Part shown: positions 19,852 to 30,174 of the stretch, piece after piece | How the letters are laid out: each line of letters begins with the position of its first letter | How positions within the stretch are numbered: the stretch's first letter is position 1 | DNA from: CAVXXB01 sp963765585 | Lineage (GTDB): Bacteria > Calditrichota > Calditrichia > JAJRVZ01 | Direction: 5' to 3' | NCBI GenBank assembly: GCA_963765585.1 | Contig: CAVXXB010000008.1 | Coordinates: 62,001-126,000 of the forward strand | Length of the DNA: 64,000 nucleotides | Position numbers and translations under genes: made by a program | Notes under the pieces: model-generated | The model's database searches: none | What the model saw: only the letters and a program-made list of their open reading frames with translations | What the model was told of the DNA's origin: nothing

Positions 19852-22317
19852 TCAGTTCCGTCGCTTTTCCAGGTGAATTCTCATAAAACTTTGATCAACG
19901 CCATCCTGACAATATTCAACAGTAACAGGATATATCTGCTCCTGTTTAAGAGTAACGTGAATTGTCTTTTCATCTGCAGTATAGTCCAGTGTTTCGTCGA
20001 TTACATTTCCAATTTTAACATTCACTTTTTGATTGGAGTAGATGTTAAATTCTACTTCACCATCAAAAGGGGAGAGCAGATATCCGGTCCATCTTGCTGC
20101 CCAATCGCGGCCTCTTTTCTGAATGTCATTATCCCAGGCACAATCCAAATTCAAAATGGGATCAGGTGATTCGGGATTGGAAAAATCGACCCTGCCATAT
20201 AAAATTCCTGCCAGCCCCTCAAACTCAGGTTCGGTAGAAAATTTCATATCACTTATACTTTTTCCAAATGGTAAACCGGTCGCATCATATGGATCTTCGA
20301 TAACAATTTTATTGTCCATTAGTATCTGTACCAGATCCGGAATGTCATAATATTTTAACACACCATGTATCGTATTGCTCATTTGATTTATCGAGTATTC
20401 ATTTTTAATCACATCTGCCCACGAAACCAGTGAATTTCTCAGCGTCGATTTTGCATATTTTTCCGGATATAAAAATGCACTATGCAATGCCGGGATACCC
20501 ACTTCACCAATGGCCATCATTTCTATCCTGGTAGTACTGATTGGATTATTTGTTATTAAGTAATTCGTACACAGCATGATATCTTCAACACGTATACCAA
20601 CGATTGATTTACCTAACAAATAAGCCCGGTTACAGTCCTCCCAGTTTACATATTGCGACAGCCGGTAACCATCCTTGCCGTCCTGGGCTGTTTCCCCGGT
20701 TCCAGGTAAATCTACTGCCAGCACTGTTTTACCCGCTCGTGCCAGATCATCCAGTTCCTTAAAATGATAGGATTTTCCATACTGGCTAAGAAATAAAACC
20801 GGATCCTTTTTATGATCCGGATTATTTGGTATGAATTGCAGAGCAGGTATCTTCAACCCTCTATGATCCGAAAATAATAATTTTAATATTTTATATGAAT
20901 CCTGATCAATAATTTCCGTGGTATCGATTGTAAATGGCACGATTGACTTTACATCACTCAGGGATAATAAGTCAATAATGGTTTGCTGAATTTGGTGCCG
21001 GTCATTTTTCAGGAATTGGTTCCGGTCAGATTCCAATTTTGTGTACAAATCAAGATGCAGATCATGTACGGAACGATAGCCCTCAAGCGAAGTGACAGAG
21101 CCATCTGGCGTACACTGCATTTCCAAATCGCTCAGCAATTGCAGATCAGGTTCTGTGATTGGCTGAGTATTATTTAATAACCAGCGCGCCAGCCATCTGA
21201 CAGCCCCTTCGCGTTGTGTTTTATTATAATTATGACCGGCTTTGTTTTCCAGCAGATCTACTCTTTCGGAAAAACCCAACGTGGTATAAAACCTTTTAAT
21301 AAAACGATAGGATTCCCAAACTGCTTCAATCCTGAAGAAGTCATCGGTGGCGGCCAGGATCTTTGCCGGTGCCGGGGCGCGGCTCATGATATAGTCGGGA
21401 TGGTCAATTCCAACTTTTAATTGGCCAAAAATGTTTTGCTCTGCATCTCCCATAGAATATTTGGACTGAGAATTAAGATTATGCAGGTAACAGCTGGGCG
21501 CTGCTACTTTAATACGCTCATCGAGCATAAAGAGGTATGAGGTCTGGGTACCGCCACCGCTATTACCCGTAATACCGATCAGATCAGGGTTAACCTCCGG
21601 TCTTGCAATAAGATAATCGATTGCCCGCATGCCATCCCATATTTCATTTTGTGCGATATTCTTCCCCAATAAAGTAGCCTGAATACCACTCAGATTATGT
21701 GACCGGGTTCCCCATAGTTTTATTTTACCTGATTCATCCCGCATCTGAATGCGTTCACCCTGATCGATAGGATCAAATACCAATGCTGCCATACCATTCA
21801 GGGCACATAATGCTCCCATTGACTGATACTCATCATGCGCCTTGGCATTTTGTGAGTGACCACAGGGTATCAGAATTCCCGGGTGGGGTGATTTAAATTC
21901 AGGTGACTCGGGAAGAAATAGTGCTGCAGTTACATAATGTTTTGGCCGGCTCTCAAAGATGATTTTTTCAACCCGGTAGCCGTTTCTTTTTACGATTCCT
22001 GTAATAATTGGATTTAATGGAGATCTTTCAGGCAGGCCGCCAATACGTTCAATAAATATTTTTTTTAGTTGTTTATAATGCGCTTGATATTCCGCTGGAT
22101 CTCTTTTTTCAAAGTCATTTTGCCATTGCAGCCATGTTTTCTCAATCTCATTTTGTAAATATGTAGTAAGTGATTTTCGAGATGTTGACTCACTTACAAC
22201 TTTCAGGGAAGTGCTGGACAAGTTATCTGAAGCGAAAAGGCCCGGGGGATTTGGTATAGGGTAGATGTATATAAGTAAGAGTGAAATGAAAAGAATTGGC
22301 ATAGATTTCATTAACAT
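19852..22317 (-). CDS. Double alpha/beta-hydrolase esterase with C-terminal PA14-like domain
   Basis: 821 residues, intact, with signal peptide (MPILFISLLLIYIYP). The first hydrolase domain (about 100-400) resembles acetylxylan/glucuronoyl-type esterases: HPGILIPCGH, FDPIDQGER, nucleophile Ser253 in GITGNSGGGTQTS, CYLHNL, and a probable His in KAGHNYNKTQREG. The second domain (about 470-690) repeats the fold (PVLFLSQYGKSYHFKELDD, VLAVDLPGTGE), but its elbow reads AIGEVGIPA, with Glu in place of Ser, so it is probably inactive. Residues from about 700 (WAARWTGYLLSPFDGEVEFN) match the PA14-like tail of the neighbouring glycoside-hydrolase-like protein. The two are separated by a repeat-filled gap but share direction, so joint action on a decorated plant-type polysaccharide is likely. 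Confidence 0.75.
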   Translation of the reverse strand: MLMKSMPILFISLLLIYIYPIPNPPGLFASDNLSSTSLKVVSESTSRKSLTTYLQNEIEKTWLQWQNDFEKRDPAEYQAHYKQLKKIFIERIGGLPERSPLNPIITGIVKRNGYRVEKIIFESRPKHYVTAALFLPESPEFKSPHPGILIPCGHSQNAKAHDEYQSMGALCALNGMAALVFDPIDQGERIQMRDESGKIKLWGTRSHNLSGIQATLLGKNIAQNEIWDGMRAIDYLIARPEVNPDLIGITGNSGGGTQTSYLFMLDERIKVAAPSCYLHNLNSQSKYSMGDAEQNIFGQLKVGIDHPDYIMSRAPAPAKILAATDDFFRIEAVWESYRFIKRFYTTLGFSERVDLLENKAGHNYNKTQREGAVRWLARWLLNNTQPITEPDLQLLSDLEMQCTPDGSVTSLEGYRSVHDLHLDLYTKLESDRNQFLKNDRHQIQQTIIDLLSLSDVKSIVPFTIDTTEIIDQDSYKILKLLFSDHRGLKIPALQFIPNNPDHKKDPVLFLSQYGKSYHFKELDDLARAGKTVLAVDLPGTGETAQDGKDGYRLSQYVNWEDCNRAYLLGKSIVGIRVEDIMLCTNYLITNNPISTTRIEMMAIGEVGIPALHSAFLYPEKYAKSTLRNSLVSWADVIKNEYSINQMSNTIHGVLKYYDIPDLVQILMDNKIVIEDPYDATGLPFGKSISDMKFSTEPEFEGLAGILYGRVDFSNPESPDPILNLDCAWDNDIQKRGRDWAARWTGYLLSPFDGEVEFNIYSNQKVNVKIGNVIDETLDYTADEKTIHVTLKQEQIYPVTVEYCQDGVDQSFMRIHLEKRRN

Positions 22318-22851
22318 ATTTTACTCTTTTTATTATTGATGCGGAAATGTAATTTGGGAAAAATAGGCTTCAAATCTCAAATGAGACTTAGTTTTTATTA
22401 AATATACGAGATAATCGGGAAAGAATAAATCCGAATATTGCAACGGTGGTTTTCTTTTTATTTTAGACAGGATAATGGAAAAACGATTAGAAATTAGGAA
22501 TTAGAAATGAGGGATTTGAAATTGGTTATTAGTAATTTGTAATTGCCTCTCACCAATTGCCAACAGCCACTATTTAGTTTCTCATTTCTATTTTATTTTA
22601 TCCCTTTTTCCTTTTATCCATTTATCCGGTTAAAATATTTTCATTTCCTTAAATATCTACTATTATAGTACGTTAAACTTTACGCGGATTTATCACACCG
22701 AAAGGCGGATCAGCCTAACGGCTGACACGGATGATACTGATTTTCACGGATTAAATATATTTTTTTTCCGCGTTAATCCGTCCTGCCCCGTCTCACGGGG
22801 GTAATCCGTGTCATCCGCGTTCTATTTCTTCTATATTAGTATCATAGGTCA
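22318..22851. repeat. Gap of 534 bp with heptad and 9-nt arrays
   Basis: From 22485 to 22547 nine heptads follow in perfect phase (first words GATTAGA and AATTAGG), continuing less strictly to about 22590 (CAATTGC, CAACAGC). From 22681 to 22830 the 9-nt GCGGATT/ATCCGCGTT family appears in both orientations, with a copy of the CACCGAAAGGCGG element. No gene is present. Confidence 0.75.
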
Positions 22852-25800
22852 TCATTTCACCAAGACCATTTTCTTCACCTGCTTAAAATTTCCGGCCTGG
22901 ATTACATAGTAATATATGCCGCCGGCCAGATCAGTGGCATCCCAACGATATGCATAATTTCCAATTGATAATTCTCGGTCTAGTACCGTCGCAACCTGCA
23001 TTCCAAGAATATTATAGATCTTTATAGTGACATGCTCAACCTTTGGTATGGAAAATGGGATAGTCGTCGAGGGATTGAACGGATTGGGATAGTTTTGATG
23101 CAATGCAAATTCTGTCGGTATCACCATATCAAGTAAATCGATGGCATCAATCAGTGAAAATTTTGCGATTTGGGTAATTGGCCCATTCATAGTTATGGTC
23201 ACCGGATTAGTATTGCCATTGAAAGATCCGGATCCGGTACCTTCCCATTCCATAAAATCGTAACCACTATTCACAATAGCTGCAACCTGAACCTCTTCAC
23301 CGATATCAAACCAGCCATTCTCCGGAATCGTTGTACCGCCTAATTCCGGATCTGCCGTCAGGGTCAGATAATACTGAGTCGTAAAGTTTGCCGTATAAGT
23401 CGTTGCTGTTCCGGGCGTATTAATAGTATGTGAGATAGCCCCGCCGTCACTCCAATCATCATAGATATACTGAACACCGGTAGTGCCACTCTGAGGCGAT
23501 GTGGTGGTAATGGTGTGCTGACTTTCCGGTTGCCAGTTGAATACCTGTTCGGAGGTATAAGTGGTACCGTCCACAGTAAACGATCTTCCGGCTACATTGG
23601 TATTTACAGTTACGGCGACCGGATTAAGTGTAAATGCGGCTATTTGGGTAACCGGTCCGTTCATAGTCACATTTGCCGGATTGTCGGTGCCTGTATATGA
23701 CCGGATCCTGTACCCGTCCATGAGCAAAAGGAATACGCACCATCAGGCGTCGCTGTTATCTGTAACGCCGCTCCGGCATTATGCCAGCCACTGGCAGGAG
23801 CAACCGTTCCGCCTGTACCTGTATTCATAGTCAGATAATACTGCGTGGTAAAGTTAGCCGTATATGTAGTGGCAATAGCGGGAGCGGTTATCTCATGGGA
23901 AATGGCTCCTCCATCACTCCAGTTGTCAAAAACATACTGAGTACCAGCAGTACCAGCCTGTAGTGTTGTGGTGGCAATAGTATGCTGACTACCAGGTTGC
24001 CAGTTGAATACCTGTTCTGTGGTATACGAGGTACCATCAACGGTAAAAGATGTTCCGGGAACATTTGTATTGACAGTAAAGGCTACCGGATTAAGTGTAA
24101 ATGTGGCTGTTTCGGTAACCGGTCCGTTCATGGTCACATTGGCCGGATTATTGGACCCGGTATATGATCCGGATCCTGATCCCGTCCATGAGCCAAAGGA
24201 ATAGGCACCGTGATGGTGTGGCTGTAATCTGAACGCCCTGCACCGGCATTATGCCAGCCACTGGCAGGTGATACTGTGCCGCCTGTTCCAGTACTCATAG
24301 TCAGATAATACTGTGTGGTAAAATTAGCCGTATACGTCGTTGCTGTACCCGGAGTAGTAATAGTATGTGAGATAGCTCCGCCGTCACTCCAGTTATTATA
24401 GATATACTGCACACCGGTGGCACCGCTCTGTGGCGATGTGGTGGCAATGGTATGCTGACTACCTGGCTGCCAGTTAAATACCTGCTCGGAATGTATAAGT
24501 GGTGCCATCAACAGTAAACGATCTTCCGGCTACATTGGTATTTACAGTGATGGCGACCGGATTAAGTGAAAATGTGGCTGTTTCAGTTACCGGGCCGTTC
24601 ATGGTCACATTGGCCGGATTATTGGACCCGGTATATGATCCGGATCCTGATCCCGTCCATGAGCCAAAGGAATAGGCACCTGATGGTGTGGCTGTAATCT
24701 GAACGCCCTGCACCGGCATTATGCCAGCCACTGGCCGGTGATACCGTGCCGCCTGTTCCAGTATTCATAGTCAGATAATACTGCGTGGTAAAATTTGCCG
24801 TATATGTCGTTGCTGCACCAGGAGTGGTTATCGTCATGGGAAATGGCTCCTCCATCACTCCAGTTATTAAAAACATACTGATGCCAGCAGTACCGCTCTG
24901 TGGTGTTGTGGTGGCAATGGTATGCTGACTACCGGGCTGCCAGTTAAATACCTGCGGAGATGTATAGGTTGTGCCGTCAACTGTAAAGGATCTTCCGGAT
25001 ACATTGGTATTTACCGTAAAGGCTACCGGGTTAAGAGTAAATGCGGCTGTTTCAGTTATCGGTCCGTTCATGGTGACATTGGCCGGATTGTCGGTTCCGG
25101 TATATGATCCCGTTCCTGCTACCTGCCCAAGTATCAAACGAATACGCGCCTGACGGTGTGGCCGTAATCTGTACGCCTGCACCGGCATTATGCCAGCCAC
25201 TGGCAGGAGAAACCGTTCCGCCTGTACCTGTATTCATGGTCAGATAATACTGTGTGGTAAAATTAGCCGTATAAGTCGTTGCTGTACCCAGGAGTAGTAA
25301 TAGTATGTGAGATAGCCCCGCCGTCACTCCAGTTATTATAGATATACTGTACACCGGTGGTGCCACTCTGAGGCGATCGTGGTGGCAATGGTATGCTGAC
25401 TACCCGGCTGCCAGTTAAATACCTGCGCCGATGTATAGGTGGTTCCATCAACTGTAAATGATCTTCCGGCTACATTGGTATTTACAGTAATGGCGACCGG
25501 ATTAAGTGAAAATGTGGCTGTTTCGGTAACCGGTCCGTTCATGGTCACATTGGCCGGATTATTGGTTCCGGTATATGATCCGGTGCCTGCTACCTGTCCA
25601 GAGTGTCAAAGGAATATGCCCCGTCAGGAGTCGCAGTAATTTGAACCCCTGTCACCGGCATCATGCCAGCCACTGGCAGGAGATACCGTTCCGCCTGTAC
25701 CTGCATTCATAGTCAGATAATACTGTAGTGGTAAAATTATGCCGTATAGGTAGTAGCTGTACCTGGTGTAGTAATATGTATGAGATATGCTCCGCCATCA

Positions 25801-28282
25801 CTCCAGTTATTATATATATACTGCACACCGGTGGCGCCACTCTGTGGCGATGTGGTGGCAATGGTATGCTGACTACCTGGCTGCCAGTTAAATACCTGTG
25901 CGAGATGTATAAGTGGTTCCATCAACAGTAAACGATCTTCCGGCTACATTGGTATTTACAGTGATGGCGACCGGATTAAGTGAAAATGTGGCTGTTTCAG
26001 TAACCGGTCCGTTCATGGTCACACTGGCGGGATTATTGGAACCGGTGTATGATCCCGCGCCTGTTCCAGTCCATGAGGTAAAGGAATATGCTCCGTCGGG
26101 TGCGGCAGCAATCTGAACATTTTCACCGATATCATGCCATCCATTGGCCGGAGATACAGTTCCTCCTGTCCCGGCATTCATTGTTAAATAGTATTGCAGT
26201 GAGAAATATGCGGTATAAGTTGTAGCAACACCCGGAGTTGTAATGGTATGTGAAATAGCTCCTGCATCACTCCAGCTATTGAAGAGATATTGCACACCCG
26301 TGGCGCCGCTCTGAGGTGATGTGGTGGCAATGGTATGCTGACTACCTGGCTGCCAGTTAAATACCTGCGCGAGATGTATAAGTGGTTCCATCAACAGTAA
26401 ACGATCTTCCGGCTACATTGGTATTTACAGTGATGGCGACCGGATTAAGTGAAAATGTGGCTGTTTCAGTTACCGGGCCGTTCATGGTCACATTGGCTGG
26501 GTTATTGGACCCGGTATATGATCCGGATCCTGATCCCGTCCATGAGCCAAAGGAATAGGCACCTGATGGTGTGGCCGTAATCTGAACGCCTTCACCGGCA
26601 TTATGCCATCCACTGGCCGGTGATACCGTGCCGCCCGTTCCTGTATTCATAGTCAGATAATACTGGGTGGCAAAATGGGCTGTATAGGTAGTTGCTGTAC
26701 CCGGAGTAGTAATAGTGTGTGAGATAGCTCCGCCGTCACTCCAGTTATTATAGATATACTGTACACCGGTAGCGCCGCTCTGAGGTGATGTGGTGGCAAT
26801 AGTATGCTGACTACCTGGAATCCAGGTAAAAGTTTGTGCGGAAGAGTAGGTTGTACCGTCGACCTGAAAACTACGCCCGGAAGGCGAGGTGGTAACTGTT
26901 ATCTGTTCTCCCGAAGAAATTGTGAAGGGCGCGTCACTATCATCATGGATAATACCGCCAAGATTATCTATCACCCGGATAATACAGTCATTTGAAGGCG
27001 TATTTGGTATGGTCCAGTTATAAAAGTCAGGTACAATTTCACTGGCTACCGGACTCCAATTTTCTCCGCCATTAGTTGAATATTCAATATATACATAACT
27101 GATATTCGTTTTTGTCCAGGTAATCTGATATGTATCACCGACATAGAGCACCTCTCCGCCGTTTGGTTGGAGGACTGTAATTTGTCCAAATGAGGCCGTC
27201 TCGGTTATCGGTCCGTTCATTGTAATATTGGCCGGATTATTGGACCCGGTGTATGAACCACTTCCACTGCCAGTCCACTGGGTAAATCCATAATCATTGC
27301 CGGCGGTTGCCTGGATTTGTACCCCGGAACCGGCGTCACGCCAACCGCTTGTGGGTGACACTGTTCCTCCAGTGCTTGCGTTCATTGTCAGGTAGTATTG
27401 TGAATCAAAATAGGCTGTCAAGGTCGCATTACTTGAGGGAACTGTAATCGTATGTGATTGTGGAAGCTGGTTGCTCCATCTATCAAAAATATATCGTGTA
27501 CCAGTTCCTCCGTTCTGGGGAGAATTGGTACTAATATTGTGTTGTGAACCGATCTCCCAGCTAAATGTTCTCGGAGATGTATAAGTTTGACCATCGACAA
27601 CAATGTCGAGCCCCGCAGGTACGGTGGCAATGGTAATATCACTGTTCCTGGGAATTGGAACAACCTGGTCAATATTAACTGGTCCGAAAAAATTATCAGC
27701 CAGTTCACCCCAAATGTTTATAAATATTTCTTCGACCTGATAATTGGTTGGAAAACCTGAAAGAGACGACCAGTTGTCAAAAGTGAGGGAATTCCAGGAG
27801 TTACTGGTGAGAGGTTGGGCATTTCCACTATAAAAATAGCGATCTTGATTCAAGTCGAAGTCGTATACTCTTACGTAGAGATTCGCATATATTTGATCGC
27901 CCATATTTTCATTGATTTGTACGGTATAACCATCGGCATTTTGCCACTCCCCCAACTCAGCCAGATTCTCAGAATGGAAGCGTAATATCCACCAACTAGA
28001 GTTTGGTAAGTATATGCCATGGCCATTATCTGCCGTGATGGTAATTGATCCGTTACCATCGCGGATAGGATCCTGACCCAAGCCATTTGGATAATTGGTT
28101 TGGTCATCCCAATACATTTGAGAAAAATTAGAAGTGAAATCTGAGAATCCGTTTTCATCATATGGCCCTGAGGAATACCATCCCTGCATGGACCCATCAT
28201 CAAAATCATAGGTTTGACCAAAAGCTGGCAAAGATAGACCCAGAAGCAAAATACCGGTTAAAACTAACCCTTTGCGTATCAT
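22852..28282 (-). CDS. Giant secreted repeat protein with InlB-like B-repeats and type IX sorting domain (many frameshifts)
   Basis: About 1,810 codons. Signal peptide MIRKGLVLTGILLLGLSLPAFGQ. An N-terminal domain to about residue 210 (YDFDDGSMQGW) looks like a jelly-roll. One diverged repeat follows (ITIATVPAGLDIVVDGQTYT), then an Ig-like insert (LQPNGGEVLYVGDTYQITW, GGENWSPV) of the Ser/Thr-rich anchored family. Then come about eight repeats of 157 residues, each with TVDGTTYTSxQVFNWQPGSQ, YIYNNWSDGGAISHTI, QYYLTMNxGTGGTVSP and TGSGSGSYTG, as in divergent InlB B-repeats. The end is a full sorting domain (LHQNYPNPFNPSTTI to VKKMVLVK). Seven or more shifts lie inside the repeats. It is probably a surface adhesin or scaffold. 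Whether the shifts are real or arise from assembling near-identical repeats cannot be told from the sequence. Confidence 0.7.
23185..26950. repeat. Coding tandem repeat, unit 471 bp, about eight copies
   Basis: The marker CC(G/A)TTCAT (within MNGP) occurs at 23185, 23657, 24124, 24595, 25064, 25535, 26009 and 26478, with a diverged copy at 27213. Spacings are 472, 467, 471, 469, 471, 474 and 469, so the ancestral unit is 471 bp (157 codons) and the departures mark indels. Units are highly similar at the DNA level, implying recent duplication or gene conversion. Confidence 0.85.
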
Positions 28283-28742
28283 TTTCCCTCCCTTACCGGT
28301 TAAATGATCCCGATATAGATATTATTTTTCTATAGGCATGAGATTGATTCTGATTTAATAGACATGTTTCGAAGTTTTTCGTATACACAATTATAGGTAT
28401 TTGTCTAAAACGTTTGTGCAAATAAGATAGGATATAAATTCTTTATTTATATTTTGCTGCTAAAAAAAATCACCAGGACAAGTTTCATCGTTTCGCTAAG
28501 AAAAACTACGATTTCAATTTTCGATTCTATGGCAGGATGAATAATTATAATAATAATATACGGGTATTGCAATACAAAATAATTTTACTATTCACGAGGT
28601 CAAAATTCAAACTGTAGCAGATCCCAACTTTCCCTGATTCTTCACCTTTTTTCTTTAAAGATATTCATTAATCTTTTATATTCCTTTTGAAGAAAATTTT
28701 AATGCAACAATCTGATAAATAGTTCGATGGAGAAATAGAATT
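28283..28742. other. Gap of 460 bp between divergent genes
   Basis: AT-rich intergenic region between the leftward repeat-protein gene and the rightward dehydrogenase gene; promoters for both should lie here. None of the word-repeat families is evident, unlike most large gaps in this window. No open frame or RNA gene is recognised. Confidence 0.4.
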
Positions 28743-29900
28743 ATGGAACAATTAAATACGGCAATTATTGGATCAGGATTTATGGGTGCGGCGCATTTGG
28801 AAGCGCTACGCAGAATACCAGGAGTGAATATTGTTGCAATTGCATCAGATGATGAGGCCAGAGCTCGTCAGTTAGGCGATGATTTTGGAATAGTAAATGT
28901 GGTACCCGATTGGAAAGATTTGCTGTTACTGCAGGATTTGCATGCGGTCCATAATTGTACACCAAATAATCTGCATTTTGAAATAAATAAGGCATTTCTG
29001 GAGAACGGAACCCATGTAGTATCCGAAAAACCGCTCACATTAAAAAGTAGTGATTCGGAAAAACTGGTTAAACTGGCCGAAAAGAAAAAACTGGTTACGG
29101 CAATAAATTTTAATTACCGTTTTTATCCTCTTATTCAACATGCCCATCAAATGATGCAAAGCGGAGATATAGGAGATCTTTACCTGGCACATGGTAACTA
29201 TCTTCAGGATTGGCTCTATTATGATACAGATTATAACTGGCGATTAGAGACTGAAATCAGCGGCGAATCACGGGCCATTGCAGACATCGGTTCACACTGG
29301 TGTGATTTGGTCCAGTTTGTCAGTGGGCAGGAAATTGTGCGAGTCTTTGCCGATCTGACAACCATTCATGAAACCCGTAAAAAACCATCCGGTGAAATTG
29401 AAACTTTTAAGGGTAAAGAAGTGGAGACTGAGAGCGATGCGCGCGATATTCCGATCAAGACAGAAGATATTGGTATTGTCATCGTCGTATTCACAAATGG
29501 CAGCAGAGGCACTTTTACGGTTTCTCAGGTAAGTGCCGGAAGAAAAAATCATTTTTCATTTGAACTGGACGGCAGTAAAAAGGCAATTTCCTGGAACCAG
29601 GAAGAACCCAATCAACTATGGGTAGGATATCGCGAAAAACCCAATGAAATTATTATTAAAGATCCTTCTTTGTTGCATGAAAAAGCCCGGTCCTATGCCC
29701 ATTATCCGGGTGGTCATCCGGAAGGGTATCCCGACGGTCCGAAAAACATGTTCATGAGGTTTTACGATTTTATAAGATCCGGTAAAGATCCGGGTAAAGA
29801 TGTAACCGAATTTCCAACATTTCGTGATGGCTGGATTGAAAATAAAATTGTCGATGCCATCCTGACAAGCAATAAAGAACAAAGGTGGGTGGAGGTTTGA
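28743..29900 (+). CDS. Gfo/Idh/MocA-family NAD(P)-dependent oxidoreductase
   Basis: 385 residues, intact. An N-terminal Rossmann domain with GSGFMGAAHLEAL (residues 10-22) binds NAD(P). The family EKP motif is in VVSEKPLTL near residue 95, supplying the catalytic lysine. The C-terminal alpha/beta domain has DIGSHWCDLVQF near 180, whose histidine is expected at the active site. The substrate is probably a cyclic polyol, aldose or sugar acid; the family is too broad to name one. It is followed by a sugar isomerase/epimerase, a pairing often seen in inositol-like or unusual-sugar catabolism, and it opens a cluster running to about 40.1 kb. Confidence 0.85.
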   Translation: MEQLNTAIIGSGFMGAAHLEALRRIPGVNIVAIASDDEARARQLGDDFGIVNVVPDWKDLLLLQDLHAVHNCTPNNLHFEINKAFLENGTHVVSEKPLTLKSSDSEKLVKLAEKKKLVTAINFNYRFYPLIQHAHQMMQSGDIGDLYLAHGNYLQDWLYYDTDYNWRLETEISGESRAIADIGSHWCDLVQFVSGQEIVRVFADLTTIHETRKKPSGEIETFKGKEVETESDARDIPIKTEDIGIVIVVFTNGSRGTFTVSQVSAGRKNHFSFELDGSKKAISWNQEEPNQLWVGYREKPNEIIIKDPSLLHEKARSYAHYPGGHPEGYPDGPKNMFMRFYDFIRSGKDPGKDVTEFPTFRDGWIENKIVDAILTSNKEQRWVEV

Positions 29901-30174
29901 CGATTGGCTATTTGCGATTGGCAATCGTAGGGACGCATTGAATGTGTCCCGGCGGCAGGAAAAAAAGTGACACGAAGAACACGAAGGGAAAGAGAAGGTC
30001 ACGATAAAATAGAAAAAAATGGTCAACAGGAAAAAAGGCAAAGAGGCAAATAGGCCAAAGGCAAAAGGATCAAGTTACAAGGTCCGGGACTTAGGAACTC
30101 ATGTGCTTAGGGACTTTTTTTCTATTTATCCTTTTTTCCTTTTAGCCTCTTATCCTTAATAATGGAGAATACCA
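29901..30174. repeat. Gap with 7- and 8-nt word repeats
   Basis: Heptads CGATTGG/CTATTTG begin right at the upstream stop (29901-29928). A dyad GTAGGGACGC...GTGTCCC lies at 29928-29950. ACACGAAG-type and AGGCAAAG-type 8-nt words lie at 29968-30070, and in-phase GGGACTTA/GGAACTCA octamers at 30088-30119. Confidence 0.6.

Noticed and set aside
23185..26950. CRISPR-like or satellite DNA in the 471-bp repeats
   Set aside because: The repeat is coding: translated units give a continuous InlB-like repeat protein once indels are allowed for.
29616..30041. Minus-strand open frame of 141 codons
   Set aside because: Shadow of the Gfo/Idh/MocA gene and of the following repeats; no start signal or motif.
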